Shown one piece after another: positions 1 to 12,700 of a stretch of DNA of 64,000 nt (position 1 is the first letter of the stretch; each line of letters starts with the position of its first letter). The position numbers were made by a program, and so were the translations under genes. Source of the DNA: Plazaster borealis (lineage: Eukaryota > Echinodermata > Asteroidea > Forcipulatida > Labidiasteridae); contig CM037472.1 in the NCBI GenBank assembly GCA_021014325.1, positions 17,779,063 through 17,843,062 of the forward strand, in the 5' to 3' direction. The notes beneath the pieces are model-generated. The model saw only the letters and a program-made list of their open reading frames with translations, was not told where the DNA came from and searched no databases.

Positions 1-658
1 CCCATGTCAAGCAAGTGGCCATTATTGTTGGCGATCTAGAAGACTAATATTTGTTATGAAAATAAAGCTTCTCAAATTATATTAAACTGTCCTTTTAACA
101 ATTTGATTGTTTAATAATGTGAATCTTTACAAAATAATTTGGTATTTTCAGTAGAGAGTGTTGATTTTGCCAATAGACTCCTTGAAAATGCCGCTGTAAC
201 TGAAGTCTTAGTCTTACGGAATGCCTACAAAAACTGCCACTTGCTCAATGCTATCGTCAACAACAAATATATTACTTAATGTGATCAAGGGCAAACATTG
301 TGGAAGAAAGAACAGAACAGTTTGCTTTACTAATCAATTGGAATGCTTCAACAAAAGTAGTCCTCTTCAATACCAGCGCATACCTTAGGAATTTTTATTT
401 ATTAAGAAAGTGGCCATTTTAGTTGATGTTCAAGAAGATCATTACTTAAAATTAATAATACATCGTCTAAAAGCATTGAAGAGGACGCACAACTTGTCTT
501 GCAACTATTTGATTGTTTAATATCCATAAGTTGTTTTGTAACAATGTTTAGTTGACACTCATCTTTTATACATCGGGTTGAAGGAAGAATAAAACGACAC
601 ACTGTAGATGTCACCCAACACTAACGCATTTATTTATCAACATATTATGACACTGTAG
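1..658. repeat. Upstream intron with a diverged ~100-bp duplication
   Basis: No exon of the recognised gene is visible before 659, so this is taken as the intron upstream of the first visible linker exon. Bases about 8-115 and 403-521 resemble each other: both carry AAGTGGCCATT (13 and 408) and later ATTTGATTGTTTAAT (101 and 507), so two diverged copies lie about 400 bp apart. The first copy is followed by the short open stretch described at 152-279. Confidence 0.4.
152..279 (+). pseudogene. Possible TRIM-like coiled-coil relic
   Basis: After an AG at 150-151 a frame stays open for 41 codons to TAA at 277-279. It reads SVDFANRLLENAAVTEVLVL near its start. This resembles the end of the B-box coiled-coil region of TRIM proteins, where a 'V.F...LL..G...E.L.L' pattern is usual, but it lacks RING, B-box and NHL/SPRY parts. 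It is at most a degraded fragment. The resemblance is from memory of the family pattern and could be chance. Confidence 0.2.
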
Positions 659-742
659 TCTCACGCAAGGCCAGTAGGCGCTCCCAGCTTCTTCAGATTA
701 ATGAAGGGGGAGAGGACCCCTTCCCACCAGAAGATCCTGAAG
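659..742 (+). CDS. PLCB1: Candidate linker cassette exon E1 (84 nt, phase 1-1)
   Basis: Flanked by ...CACTGTAG and GAAG|GTAAAA. It reads in phase 1 as [17 protein letters not shown] followed by [11 protein letters not shown], 28 codons without a stop. The basic RKASRRS start and the Glu-Gly end match the pattern of the other cassettes. The acceptor has a weak pyrimidine tract, which lowers confidence. The exon would sit in the X-Y linker of PLC-beta, cytosolic face of the membrane. Confidence 0.55.
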
Positions 743-3700
743 GTAAAAAACAACGAAACCCCCCTCAAAAAAACCATCACATCCAAGACTCATCAATACT
801 CATATACTCATCTGCCAAACATCGTTGCTGAGGAATGAGCTGCTCTCGTTTTAATTTTGCCATCATTTTGTTTTTTTTACTCATGAGTTATGTCAACGGT
901 CATATTTGAACATGAAGACAAATACACATGACAGATACTCATATGCTGCTTTTGAATTGATGTGTATCATCGTCTGTTTCATTTTTCCATTGTTGTAGCC
1001 CCCCCAAACCCCCCCCCAAAAAAAAAACCCACACACAAACCCCCCCACACACAAAAAACGACAAAAACAAAACAAACAAACAAACAAACCAAAGCCATGT
1101 ACAATTAGAAATTGCAGAATTTAGAGAAAGAGAAAGTGTAATGTGCTTTGTCGTCGTCGTCAAGAATGAAACAATAGTTGGTCATGCAGTAGAGCCATCT
1201 AACTTGCAACGTTTGAAGCAAGAAGTGAGCAGGTGGAAAAATCTGATAAAATGCTCTATATAAAGTTGGCATTATCGTAACACATGTTTTTGTTTTTTCA
1301 GTTTGCTGGTCATTATTTCTGCTCATAGTTTTGTTTCATATTCACCCTGATGTTAACACAATCAAGCAGTTATTTTTGTAACACAACAAACTGTCTCATA
1401 TACATTATCTCTCCATTAGCCTGTGACGATACGTCTCATTCAACATGTATTTATGCCTAAGTTATATTGTAAAACGCTTGTCATATTATGACACTGTGTG
1501 TAGAGATGAAGGCTCATCATTTATGAGGTAATATTTTATTCCACATTCCTCATGTTATATCAATGGGAGACTTTTGAACGCTAGGTGGCAGCAGACTTAC
1601 GAGGTAAAATTCCATTGTTTGCGTCATATTGAGCATGCGAACATGTCCCAAAATCTCCCACATTTCTTTTGTTACAAAAAGTACAACCACCTTTTTCCTA
1701 AATGTTTACCTTGTTGCGGTCTCTCATTGCTTTCTTTTGAGTCCCTTTGTGTTGACTTAAGACTTTTAATTCTTACGAAGTGTCAAGCAGATGATATTTC
1801 TTTTATGGTTAACGGATAACTTAACATTTAATTTGTACATGTAAGGGGTCATGTACTGTTCGGCATAGTTGTGACTTACAGACCATTTAACCTGTGACTT
1901 CCTGCAGGCATGATTTGTACACAGCTCAATGGAAGAAAACATAAAATCTTATATTTTATGGAGATTTCACTGTCTGATTTTTGTCATCGTTTGATACCAA
2001 GAAAGGGGGCACATCTCCAAACTTGTTCAGCTGTTACTTTTGTAACTCTTGAATTTTTGAGGAAATTATGACACAAAATCTTCCATATGGCCAGTGCAGT
2101 TTCTTGCCTGCCAGAAAGGCAGTGGAATGTATAAAAAGTCACTCTTTGTGTAAACAAAGGTTACATGGTCTATATGTAGTTGTATTTAAAACAAAATTGT
2201 TTTATCACAGGTGGTATCGAACAAAGTGTTATGAACTGTCCCGCAAGAATGACTGTTAGGTAAAAAAAGGTCAACAGCTACACCCAAGTGAAATGTTACT
2301 AACACTTTGTCACACTGGTAGTTCATGTAATGCTTTAGATAAGTGTGCCTTAAACTTATTGAACAAAAGTAGTGACGTGTTTGCCACTGTAGCTGTGAGG
2401 GATACTTAAAGATGGTCAAGTATGTGACCTCATCATGACCTCATCTTGTGTGAGTTGAGGGCAGGAGGACTAGACTGGTCCCCTGTCTTTATCCGCAAGG
2501 ATGAAGACAGGCACTAGTCTTACAGGCTCAATGATTTCATTGGATAAAGGTGCAGTGACATCAGTGGCGTCACCAGAAATCACAGAAAAGTGTATTCTTA
2601 TAATATATTTTATTCATATCAGTATGTGGACTATAACGCAGTCATGCCGAAAAATGCATGGGAGGTAAATGTATGTTGTGGTTTTGCGGTTACAGAGAGT
2701 GCAGGAAGTCACAAAGTTCAGTTTACCAATAGCTCCGTAAACATTGTACTCAGATGCACAACAGGGAGATTTAAACAGCAAAATCGCCAGCGAAAAGGTA
2801 GCTTAGACCATTTTCTTCTCCATATCAAAATGCCCGTCTTTGCCTCGTGCTCCAACACCTAAGAGGCAGAGAAGATTATGATTCTTATGTGGTAAGAATA
2901 TTGCATGGACTCTGCATCCGAGACTTCCGCCGAGGAGAATTTCGAAGAAGATGTATCTGTTATAAAATCTTATAAAAATGACAAGTTCTCTAAGATTTGG
3001 TTGTTTTTGCAATCCATGATCTCTTGTTACCTGCAAACTATGTAGACTGTTTTAGAACTGTATTGGTGTGTATCAGCTGGTGTGTATCAACTATCAGTTA
3101 ACATATTTAAAGATAATCTTGCACTTCTTTGGCCCCCCCAAATGTAATCTTTGCCCCCACTTGCCCCCCCAAATGAAAATGTCTAGTTACGCCACTGAGT
3201 GACATAAGCTTTCCATATCTGTGTTATGATTGATCCGAGGTGATGTAGTTTGTCAGCTTGCACTTTCGATTGTCTGCATGCAGCGTGTGCATAATGTTTG
3301 TACATGCATGTAATCTTGTTTTATTCACAAAGTAATATGTACACATGTACGGGTAATTGACTGCCAATCTCCGTGTGAAATGGATGCGAGGTCAAAGGTA
3401 CATTTGGCAGGATCCGCCCAGGTGCTCAAGGCAGATGTTCAGCTACAGGAGGACCTGTTCTTTAGTGAGCAGGATAGCCCTCTAGTACCCTTTCAGGTGA
3501 TAGTATGTTCCATGCTTCAGAGATGATGGATTCTTCGGCTGATTGTTTGAGTTCATCTGATGCTGATCTCACTCATTCTACAGACAACATAGTTTTGCTA
3601 TGTTTCATTTGCTATTAATTTATTCCGATGAAATTTTCTCTCCCTCAACACAGTATCAATTGGGTCCAATAAGTCACGTCGTGAAAGTCAAAACTCAAAT

Positions 3701-6700
3701 GATGGAGAAGGTAACAATTGCCGAAAGCCTTTGAATTTCTTTCCCATTCTACTGGTGGAGGGTACTTTAGGATAATATTTTCTTCTCTGTTGTAGGAAGT
3801 CTTCAAGGTATTCCATAAAACTGTAGAAATTAATACCGAGTGAGTAACTGATTAATTACAAATACGCCACTCACAGCACAGTGCAGTAGATATTTTAGCT
3901 CATCCGTAGAAAATGTTTTCTTTCGTAGACAGGTTTAGGCTCAAGCGAACATAGAGATTTATCAGCAATGTGCACCCCAAATATGACACTGAGATTTACG
4001 CTGAAATATATGATTACATTCTTTGACGAAGTACTCTTTTACATAGATAAGATTATACATTTTTTAAAACCTTTACAGAAAAAGGGAGGAATATGTGATT
4101 GAAAGTTACCCATTTTTGTAATAATTGTTAATTCCCCCTTTGTACTAATCAATTTCCTATTTAATAGTATGAACATTTCTATTCAAATTACTGAAACAAA
4201 TTATTTGAAAATTAGCTTAATAAATGATCTGTAGTCTTTGTCTTGTAGTGCTCAGCCTTGTTTAACATTTTCTAATTTGGAATATTTTTTCCCAGGAAGT
4301 TCACTTGTTATTTTGTAAGGTGCATAGTTAAAATGCATACATCACGTTAGACCCAGTAACTGGGGCGCTGTTTATCTTTTTCAAAATTTTGACATCATCG
4401 GTCGTACTAGCGCTCCAGCATATAGAAGTACTTTCGGGGGGTATCGAGGGATCTTCAATTTAGAGGGGTGCCTTGCCTCAACCGTGATAACAGGGCGGTT
4501 GAGGTAGGACACCCGTCTAATCGACGGGTGCCCTACCTCAAACCGCGTAGTCATCACGGTTGAGGCAGAGCACCCGTCTAAAATTCAACCTAGAGTTGGA
4601 TGAAGATCCCTCGGGGAAAATACTTTGATACGCTGGGGCGCTAGTACGACCGGTGATGTCAAAATTTCGAAAAAAGGAGTACAGCGCCCCAGTTACTGGG
4701 TTTAACATCACGCATGATTATTATAAAGCCGTGCATGCATGGTGCCTTTATCATACAAAACCCTTCACAGTGATCTCAAACAGATTTTACAGCGAAAAAA
4801 AAACCCCCACCACATGTATGTATTTGCTTTGCCAAGTTAAACACTTCTCATACTGTGGATCATTTACTTCAAAATTGAATATTTTACATGTATTTTGTTG
4901 AAGTATGATTTAGGCTTGTCCCTGGGTGGTCGGGTTAGGGGTAGTGGTATCTTTCCGCACCTTCCATCTCTAGGACCCAAGTTTGAATCACGCCGGGGGG
5001 GGGGGGCACTATGTGGATTGGGTTTAATACCTTATTTGATCGCGTGGGTTTTCCCCGGAATAATTCTCTGTGGGTGTTCATCCCACATCTAAAACTGAAA
5101 CTTCCTTCCTTGTCTTCTTTCCATGGGGTTCTTGGCTAGTATAACGCTTTTCTGAGAGGCCTTGGCTTCACAACCAGAATTAATCAATGAAATAAAATAA
5201 TCCCATCTACAGTCTTTGAAGCTTTCTATTTTTCCTGTATATTTTAGTTGCTTTGTTAGTGTTCAGTACCAGAATAACTCCAACCATAAGGTAGTTGAAG
5301 TCACTAGATCCTCTTTCAAGGCAGACGTCTTGTACGTTTCTCATCGCACACACAAATCTTGGAACCAGGGCCAATTTTCAAAGAGCTGCTTAAGTAGGCA
5401 ATAGTTCCTAACAATTTTTGGCCCAGCAAAAAATAAACAGGAAACCAGTTGCAAATGGTATACAGGACATGATATTTTGGCTGGTAACCTTTTCTGGTAA
5501 GCACATTTGTTTTGTTATTTGCCAATTTTGGTGCTCGGGCAACTCTGTGAAAGTGGGCCCAGAATATGGTTCTTGCAGGTAAATTTCTGTGCCTTATATG
5601 TGATGAACAACTTCATTACCAACAGGCACTTCAATTATTTATAGAGACATTTTGTATCACTCTATAATTGTTGTTCTTGGATACTTCATACTTTAAGTTT
5701 TAAATATTGATAATCTCGTTTATAAAATGAGCACCACCTTCCTCAGTTTCATCATGTGAAGTTGCTGTTGTCAAAAACAAGAAGATAGCTACCCTCTGAT
5801 AAGTATGATAAACTTCAACTACTAAGTCGTTGTGTGCCCAGAAGAGGGGCGTAAGGCTCTACGCCCTTCTTCCAGGCACTCAAAGTACATTTTTCCAGTA
5901 ACAGAAGGCCGTAAGCAGTTAAATGGCCCCTGACAAAAACAAATATGGGATTACTGTTAATTTTTGTTGCTAGATATACCCCAAAGACATGTTTTTCCAT
6001 TTCCCAAGATACACTTAACCTTCCTATAATGACTTATGAATTGCAGAAAACAGATCAAACGTTCACGCTCCGTTTTCTTAAAACACAATTTTGCATATTA
6101 ATTGCTTACGCCCTTTCTTCGGTTACTCTTCAAGACGCCCTTCTTCTTTGCACATGACAAAGTTATCCCTATGGCTAAATAATTATATCCACCCCATTCT
6201 TCTAGTGACAACAAAACGTCCGGAAAGCCAATCTAGGAAAAGCAGCGTTGAAAGTATGACAGGGGAAGGTAAACAAAAATAATACCACAATCTTCTTCCC
6301 ACTTGCCAATATTTCTCTTTCTCCCTTTTTTTCATAAAATCCTTAAATAGTTTAAGGAATGTTCACGTAGTTGTTCTGTCACGATTTCAGATAAAAATGT
6401 CTGAAGTTATGGTAACAGCCTCCTAGTAGAGTTGTGGTTTAGATCTCATAGGTCCTTAGCACTTACAGACCAAGATTTTTCAGGCACAGAATTGAAAGCA
6501 TTAGAATAGCAAAGATACAAACGGTTTCTATTAGGATTAGTTTGGTTTGTGACAAACATTCTTTAATCATTGATACCTCTGGTATGGTTCTCTCATATTC
6601 TCTAGTTCTTAGAAAGTTAGGATTGGGCTTACACTTGAAACATCTTCATTTCCTGCTCCTTTGCTGAACTGATATGCAGTAAAACACAGTTTCATTCTAA

Positions 6701-9700
6701 TGGTAGACTAAATAAATTACACTCTTTAGAAACAATCTAAAAGCTTTTACAAATTTTGTGAAATTATCAGAGTGTGTTGGTAAAAGAGGAGTTAGAAGTG
6801 ACTGATGGAAGCACCTTGCCATAGGCATGATTCTCCGTACAAGCTCTTCCTCTTAGACCAATTCACCTTCAGATAGTACTATATAGGTGTGCGCCATTTT
6901 CCTCATTTCTATTCAGACCATTCATTTCTATTTGACATGCAATTTCTGCCCGGAATCATGTTAAAGTAGAATAACTGGTGGTGGTGGTGTTAGGATGTGA
7001 GGTTTATGCACCATTTCTTGTTGTTGATTTTCACTTGGATGTCTTGAACTGAGCATTGCATGTCATTGGGAGAGTCACAATCCATGTCACGGCATACTGT
7101 GTCCGTTTCTCTTAAAAGGAGAATCATATTAAAGTTTGCTGCAGTTTCTAGTTCATGAACTTAAATCATTCTTTCTACAGCTAGACCTTAATTTGGAGTA
7201 TGGTCAAATGTTGCCTTTAAAAACCTAACTTAAAAACCATGTCTATCGTCCGCTCATCAAAGTGTCGGATTCAAGCAAATCACACGAACAGCACCATATT
7301 GTCTACCAATGTACATACTGATCAGGTTCAAATCATGACACTTCACTCTCATTAAATGATCATCAAGGTCTGTATTGAGTTCAAAATGACTGTATTATGG
7401 ACGGTACTGTATTTCTGATTTCAGGGAAACGCCGCGATAGCCAGCATAAACAATCCACCAGTGATGGAAATAATGGGGAAGGTAAAGCACACTGAAACAA
7501 TGAGAGTAGGCTGAAAAAAATGTAGCAGATATTTAGGTAGTTTCAATTGAAAGACACACTTCAAATGCTTGTGTAATTGGATGGGGTAGTTGTGTGATGT
7601 CTCTGATGAACTGTAAATTGGGCTGCCGCCTTTTTCTTGATCCTCTTCTGGAAAGTCTAATATTTAGACTTGGTGTCACGCAGCCAAGAACCTTGTTTAT
7701 TGTTAAACAAAACAAACACCATTTAAACATTCAAAATTTGTCTTTGAAAGCTTGCGTGATAGTCACTTACAGTCGTCAAATTATCTGTGTTACTGAGGTC
7801 AAACAAAATTGTACTGGAGAAGTAAATAAACTTCCTAAAGATAATCAAAGTAGGCTGAGCCCATGTGTTTTTATTTCAGTATTTTCTAGGAGTCGTGAGA
7901 GCTGTAGTAAAGAACCATCTGAGCAACCTATAGAGGAAGGTAATTGACTCCGCAATTGTTTTGGAGTTGATTTTTGTTCAATCATTTTATTTCTTCTTCA
8001 TACCTTTCTTAGTTTGTACAGGCCGTTTATGTCTTCTTTCAATGAGAGAACATAAAGCAAGGCTGTAGACAAATGTTGAACAGTAAAGAACCTTGAGAAT
8101 TGTATTATGGTAGAGATTGTCAGTTTGTTATCTGTACGGCTCCTTGAGTCAACCGAATATTATTGAGGAAATGCTGATGGTGATTTACATTGTATGGATG
8201 TTTTAAAAAACTTGCAGGCATTTTTATGTGTGCAAAAATTATAATATCTGAGGAGTAGGTTGCCGAGTAACAAAGCAATCAATATTGTGATATCAGACTG
8301 TGAAGGAAATTTCTGATTTTTTTTTAGGATCCAGTCTTACTCCCTGTCTCTGTATACTAGCTATTGAACATATTATTAATTATTAATTTTAAACCATCTC
8401 AAGATGTCTATGTTAATATTTGGAAGTGTGTATGATATAACACTGTACATCTACTCATTGTTTTTATGAAAGCAGTGTGATGTAAAGTTGCTAAGCTCTT
8501 CAGAATGTTTCAAACCGCTGCGTAAACCCCATGTTGTGAAATCAAGGGAAAAAGGTGTCTTCACCCATGCAGGTGTTTAGATAAATCATGGACACCACAG
8601 AAAATGTGAACATGGAAAGCTGTTTGATTGTGTTTTGGGGAGGGTGTATAATGAGAAAGACTGTGGACAAATTCTGTTAAAATGGCTTCTTGATCCTTTT
8701 CTGGAAAGTCAAATATTTGTGTTATGCAGCCAAGAACCTTGTATATTGTAAAAAATAATAATACTAATTAATATTCCAAATTCTTGAGTGAATTTCTATT
8801 CTTTCAAACCCAGCCCACACACTTGCTTCGTGTGAGTATCTATTTCAATCATCACACACCTGATTGATGCTGTTTGAGTTTAGTTACATTTCGTAAAATT
8901 GTTCTGGTGAATAGTATGAATATCACATATTAATGAAGTAATTTGCACTTTTTTCAGAGGTACCCGAGGGTACGAAAAAGCGACGGCAAGGTCATATCCA
9001 AATCCCACAGCTGGAGATATCAGAAGGGGAAGGTAACGTCGTCGTTAAGATTGAAGAACTAGTTCACAGATTCTTCTGGTGACATGATAACTTGTCATTG
9101 CACTCATGTTTTTATATTTTGTGCACAGGGTTTTTTCGATGGAGACGGTTTATGAGGATTAATGTTTTGTGGTTCTCATTTAATCCATAGTTTCCACATT
9201 TCATATGATTTTGTTTTAACATATATATTTAATTACCATAATTGAAATTTACCATGTTTCTTTTTTGTAATCCTTGTTTTTCTCCTTTTGATTTATGGTG
9301 GGGTTTTTTCAGTCCACTACACCTTCTATATGATGCATTTGTCATTTTTAAAGTAATGAACCGTTTTACAGATCTACCCCTAACTGACATTATTATAATC
9401 CCATAAACATTGTTGTTAAAGTTGCATTGCTCGATTTCCGTTGGACATTTTTTTGTGTATAACTTTTTTTTCTGAACAAGTTTCTCTGATTGTGACAGAT
9501 GATGCTGTTTCAAAACGAAAAACATGCAAAAAGTTTTGCATAATTATGCCACGGACAATGCACAAAATACATGTAACAGGCAAAGTTAAATTGTTTGTAC
9601 ATGGCTGATGAACGTGAGATAATCTGGGGTCCCGACAATAATTGTTATTTGTTTGTTACCTACCACTTTTCAGTGGTGGTTTTTTTTTCGTGCAATACCT

Positions 9701-12700
9701 TAAATGAAAGCTTGTAACTTTCTGGGTTATATCGGCAAACAAAATCGGACCTAGCATCTTTAACGTATTCAGTAATTTTGTGGGTGAAGGGTTTTGGGTT
9801 GGTGGAGGAATATTTTTGGTGGAGGACAGTTTTTATGATTATTTTGCGACGCTCATGAGGAAGTGGAAAGTAACAAGATTTGCTGCCACAAACTGCTTCA
9901 CATTGCTTTGCTTATGATCAATTCTTTGTTCATTAAGATGATGTCACTGTGTGTATAACCATCATGTTCCTAGCAGGAAAAATGGAATTTGTATTGAAAT
10001 GTTTTCCACTGGAATTACCACATTACGTAAAGTACTAAGAAATTACTGTGCTGAAATTTACAGAGCTGGGTAGATTGGAGGTGTAACTCCACCTAAACAA
10101 TGATACAAACTTGTATCTTCACAAAGGTCAATCATTTTGACTGTATGTAGTTGTGCTTCGCAAATACCACCGAGTTATCCAAAATCATTCAACGTCTGTC
10201 AGATTTGAGAACCTTAACTGAAGCAGAAGGTGTTTTTATTCAAGCGTCTCCCAATCGGGACCATCAATATCCTCGTGGAAAGATAAGAATTCAAGCTGGT
10301 TTAAAAATAAATACTATTCAGGGTAGTTTAAAGGCACTGAACACGTTTGGAAATTGTCAAAGACCATTGTTCTCACTTGGTGTATCCCAACATAGGCTAT
10401 GCATAAAATAACAAGCCTGTGAAAATTTGAGCTCAATTCGTCAGCAATTTCACGAAGGGCCAAAAAGTCCCCTGCGGCCAAACATTTCTGTTTCGAGAAA
10501 ACCGCATTTTAAGTTTAGCTAATATTGAAACTACTAGTTGGTAGACTATTCAAAATTTAATCTTAGAATTTTTTACATGTCAGGGAAGAAGAGATCCTAA
10601 ATCATACAAATCTGTTTCAATTTTGTCCCTAACGTGTTTAATTACTGAGTAATTATTTAATTAACAAAATGTTCTCTTCGTGAAAACGTTACAAAACATG
10701 GTCTGCATGCAGCGCGTCGTGTATAAACTTTTTGGCTGTTCGTGAAAATGCAAAAGCCGGAGCACCCACTTTTGGCACTGTGCCAAGGGATAATTCCACG
10801 CGGTAGAGCAATACACTTTTCTGCACTTCGTGAAAACACAATATCAGGTGGTGCTTATTTTTTGTCCTTTTAAGTTTTTGGCGCTTCGTGAAAATGCAAA
10901 AGCCGGTGCGCTCATGATTGGCACTGTGCCATCTGTACAATCAACGTGGTAAGGTATACAAAAAATTTACAAAAAGGTTTTTGGCTCTTCGTGAAAACAT
11001 AATTCCAGGTTCTTGAGGTTTTTGTCATTTATCAACTTAGCGTAATTAAGAAACAAGACAATTTTGAGACCTATAGCTTCGTAAATAGTTAGATCCCGAT
11101 CACCTTAGTCAAATCCACCCAAAAAATCAAAATTAGTTTTTTATGGATTTTTAAGGTTTTTGGCCCTTCGTGAAGTTGCTGACGAATTGGTCATCGAAGT
11201 TGCAAGAAAATGATGAAAGAAAAAACACCCTTGTTGTACAAATTTGTGTGCTTTCAGATAGGAATAAAATCTTCTTGCAAGAAGTCTTTTATTATTTTAG
11301 TGAGAAATTACCTCTTTCTCAAAAACTATGTGACTTCAGAGGGAGTCGTTTCCTACAATGTTTTATACTATCAACAGCTCTCCGTTGCTTGTTACCAAGT
11401 AAGTTTTTATGCTAATATTTGTATTGAGTCATTACCAAATGTGCACGATACCATTAAATGATAATGACTCAATGTAACGGAACATAGTGCATGAGAAGCA
11501 TTATGTTGATATTATTCACTGCTTGGTATACTCTTCATGAGCATACTTCTAGTTCTTCATCAAAATGTACTGGCCGTCTCGCATAATGAAACAAATTCAC
11601 AATTTATTCACATGCCTTCTATAGATCATTTTTCAATGAAGCTCATCAAAAGAAGCAAAGGCTCCCCTGTTGCATACCGGGGGAAATCTGCAAAAGTAAC
11701 ACCACTAGCTTTATTATCTTGTCTCAGCAGCTCAGGTTGTCAATGTCAAGTTACGTGATAGTCCATCAATAAGTCCTAAAGTACCCCATAAGAAGCAAGA
11801 CCCTGTCACTGATAGCCCCCAGCTACCTCTAAGCAAGGATGAAAGTAACAATAACGCAGGTATAATTAACAGATAGAGATGACATCTCGGGGTGGCTGGC
11901 TAAATTCTGAACGAGCGAACGCATTGAGCAAGCATGCAAGCAAACAAAAGTATAAAAAGCTGGCTTTTCATTGAATAAAAAAAAAAACACGATCTGCAAA
12001 TCTTCCAGCAGGATTTTGTTCAATTTGCCATTTAACCATTACCGAACAAAATTCTACGATTTACTAACACTCCACAAAAAGTCTTTCCATTATCAGGCTG
12101 ATAAGCTGATTTCCTTGCAATAACAATGCCAAAGAAAACTGAAAAACACTGTACAAAGTTAAGTGTAAATGGCCATTTCCTTTTTTGCCTTTTTTTTTTT
12201 TTGGGGGGGGGGCAAATATGAAATTGCAAGTCTGCATTACATTATGATTGTACCAATAGTCTTATCAGACCTGCGGCATTTGATGTTAAAATATCAATGT
12301 GTAACAGCCCGAACTGTAAATATATAATTGATAACTTACAAATTTAGCGTTTTTGATTGAATTGTAACATTAGCCTCTATTAAACTATTGATATGCCGTA
12401 ACGGCCAAAACTGTGTGACTTTATAATCAGTAACTTTTTTGGGGTGGCATGGGTGGCTTAAGCGCTCACCTTTCACCAAGGTGGCCCTGGTTCGATACCT
12501 GGCTAAGGTCATGTGTGGGTAGAGTTGTGCGTTGGTTTTTACCTATGCCACTAGGGTTTTTCTCCGGGCCCTCCGGTTTTCCTCCCTCCGGAAAAATCAA
12601 ACCTTTTCGATCTCTGGCTGTGCTCCGTGGTCATATATGGGTTAATGTAGAAGGCTGCCAGAGGCGCCCTTAAATGCTGCAGCCCGAACATGTTGTAGCC

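Larger units (their letters stand above)
3711..6205 (+). other. Intron holding three mobile elements
   Basis: Apart from the possible microexon at 3796, this intron holds the foldback element 4347-4704, the SINE at 4911-5195, a GGGCCC-family MITE at 5368-5560 and an inverted-repeat element at 5829-6157. The rest is AT-rich with nothing recognisable. Confidence 0.7.

Noticed and set aside
1571..1600. Exon-like end TTACGAG|GTAAAA
   Set aside because: No acceptor in the phase needed by the linker exons, and the content has no likeness to them.
2696..2797. A 102-nt segment with acceptor, donor and phase 1-1 frame, like a linker cassette
   Set aside because: It lies entirely inside the hAT-like element bounded by 8-bp duplications, its content does not resemble the other cassettes, and its acceptor is poor.
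3411..3496. Possible 86-nt exon between GGCAG and TTTCAG|GTGATA
   Set aside because: It would enter in phase 1 and leave in phase 0, which breaks the frame of the gene.
7594..7947. A 117-codon plus-strand open frame
   Set aside because: Only its last 20 codons (from 7880) are exon E5; the rest is intron sequence also found as a duplicated block at 8680.
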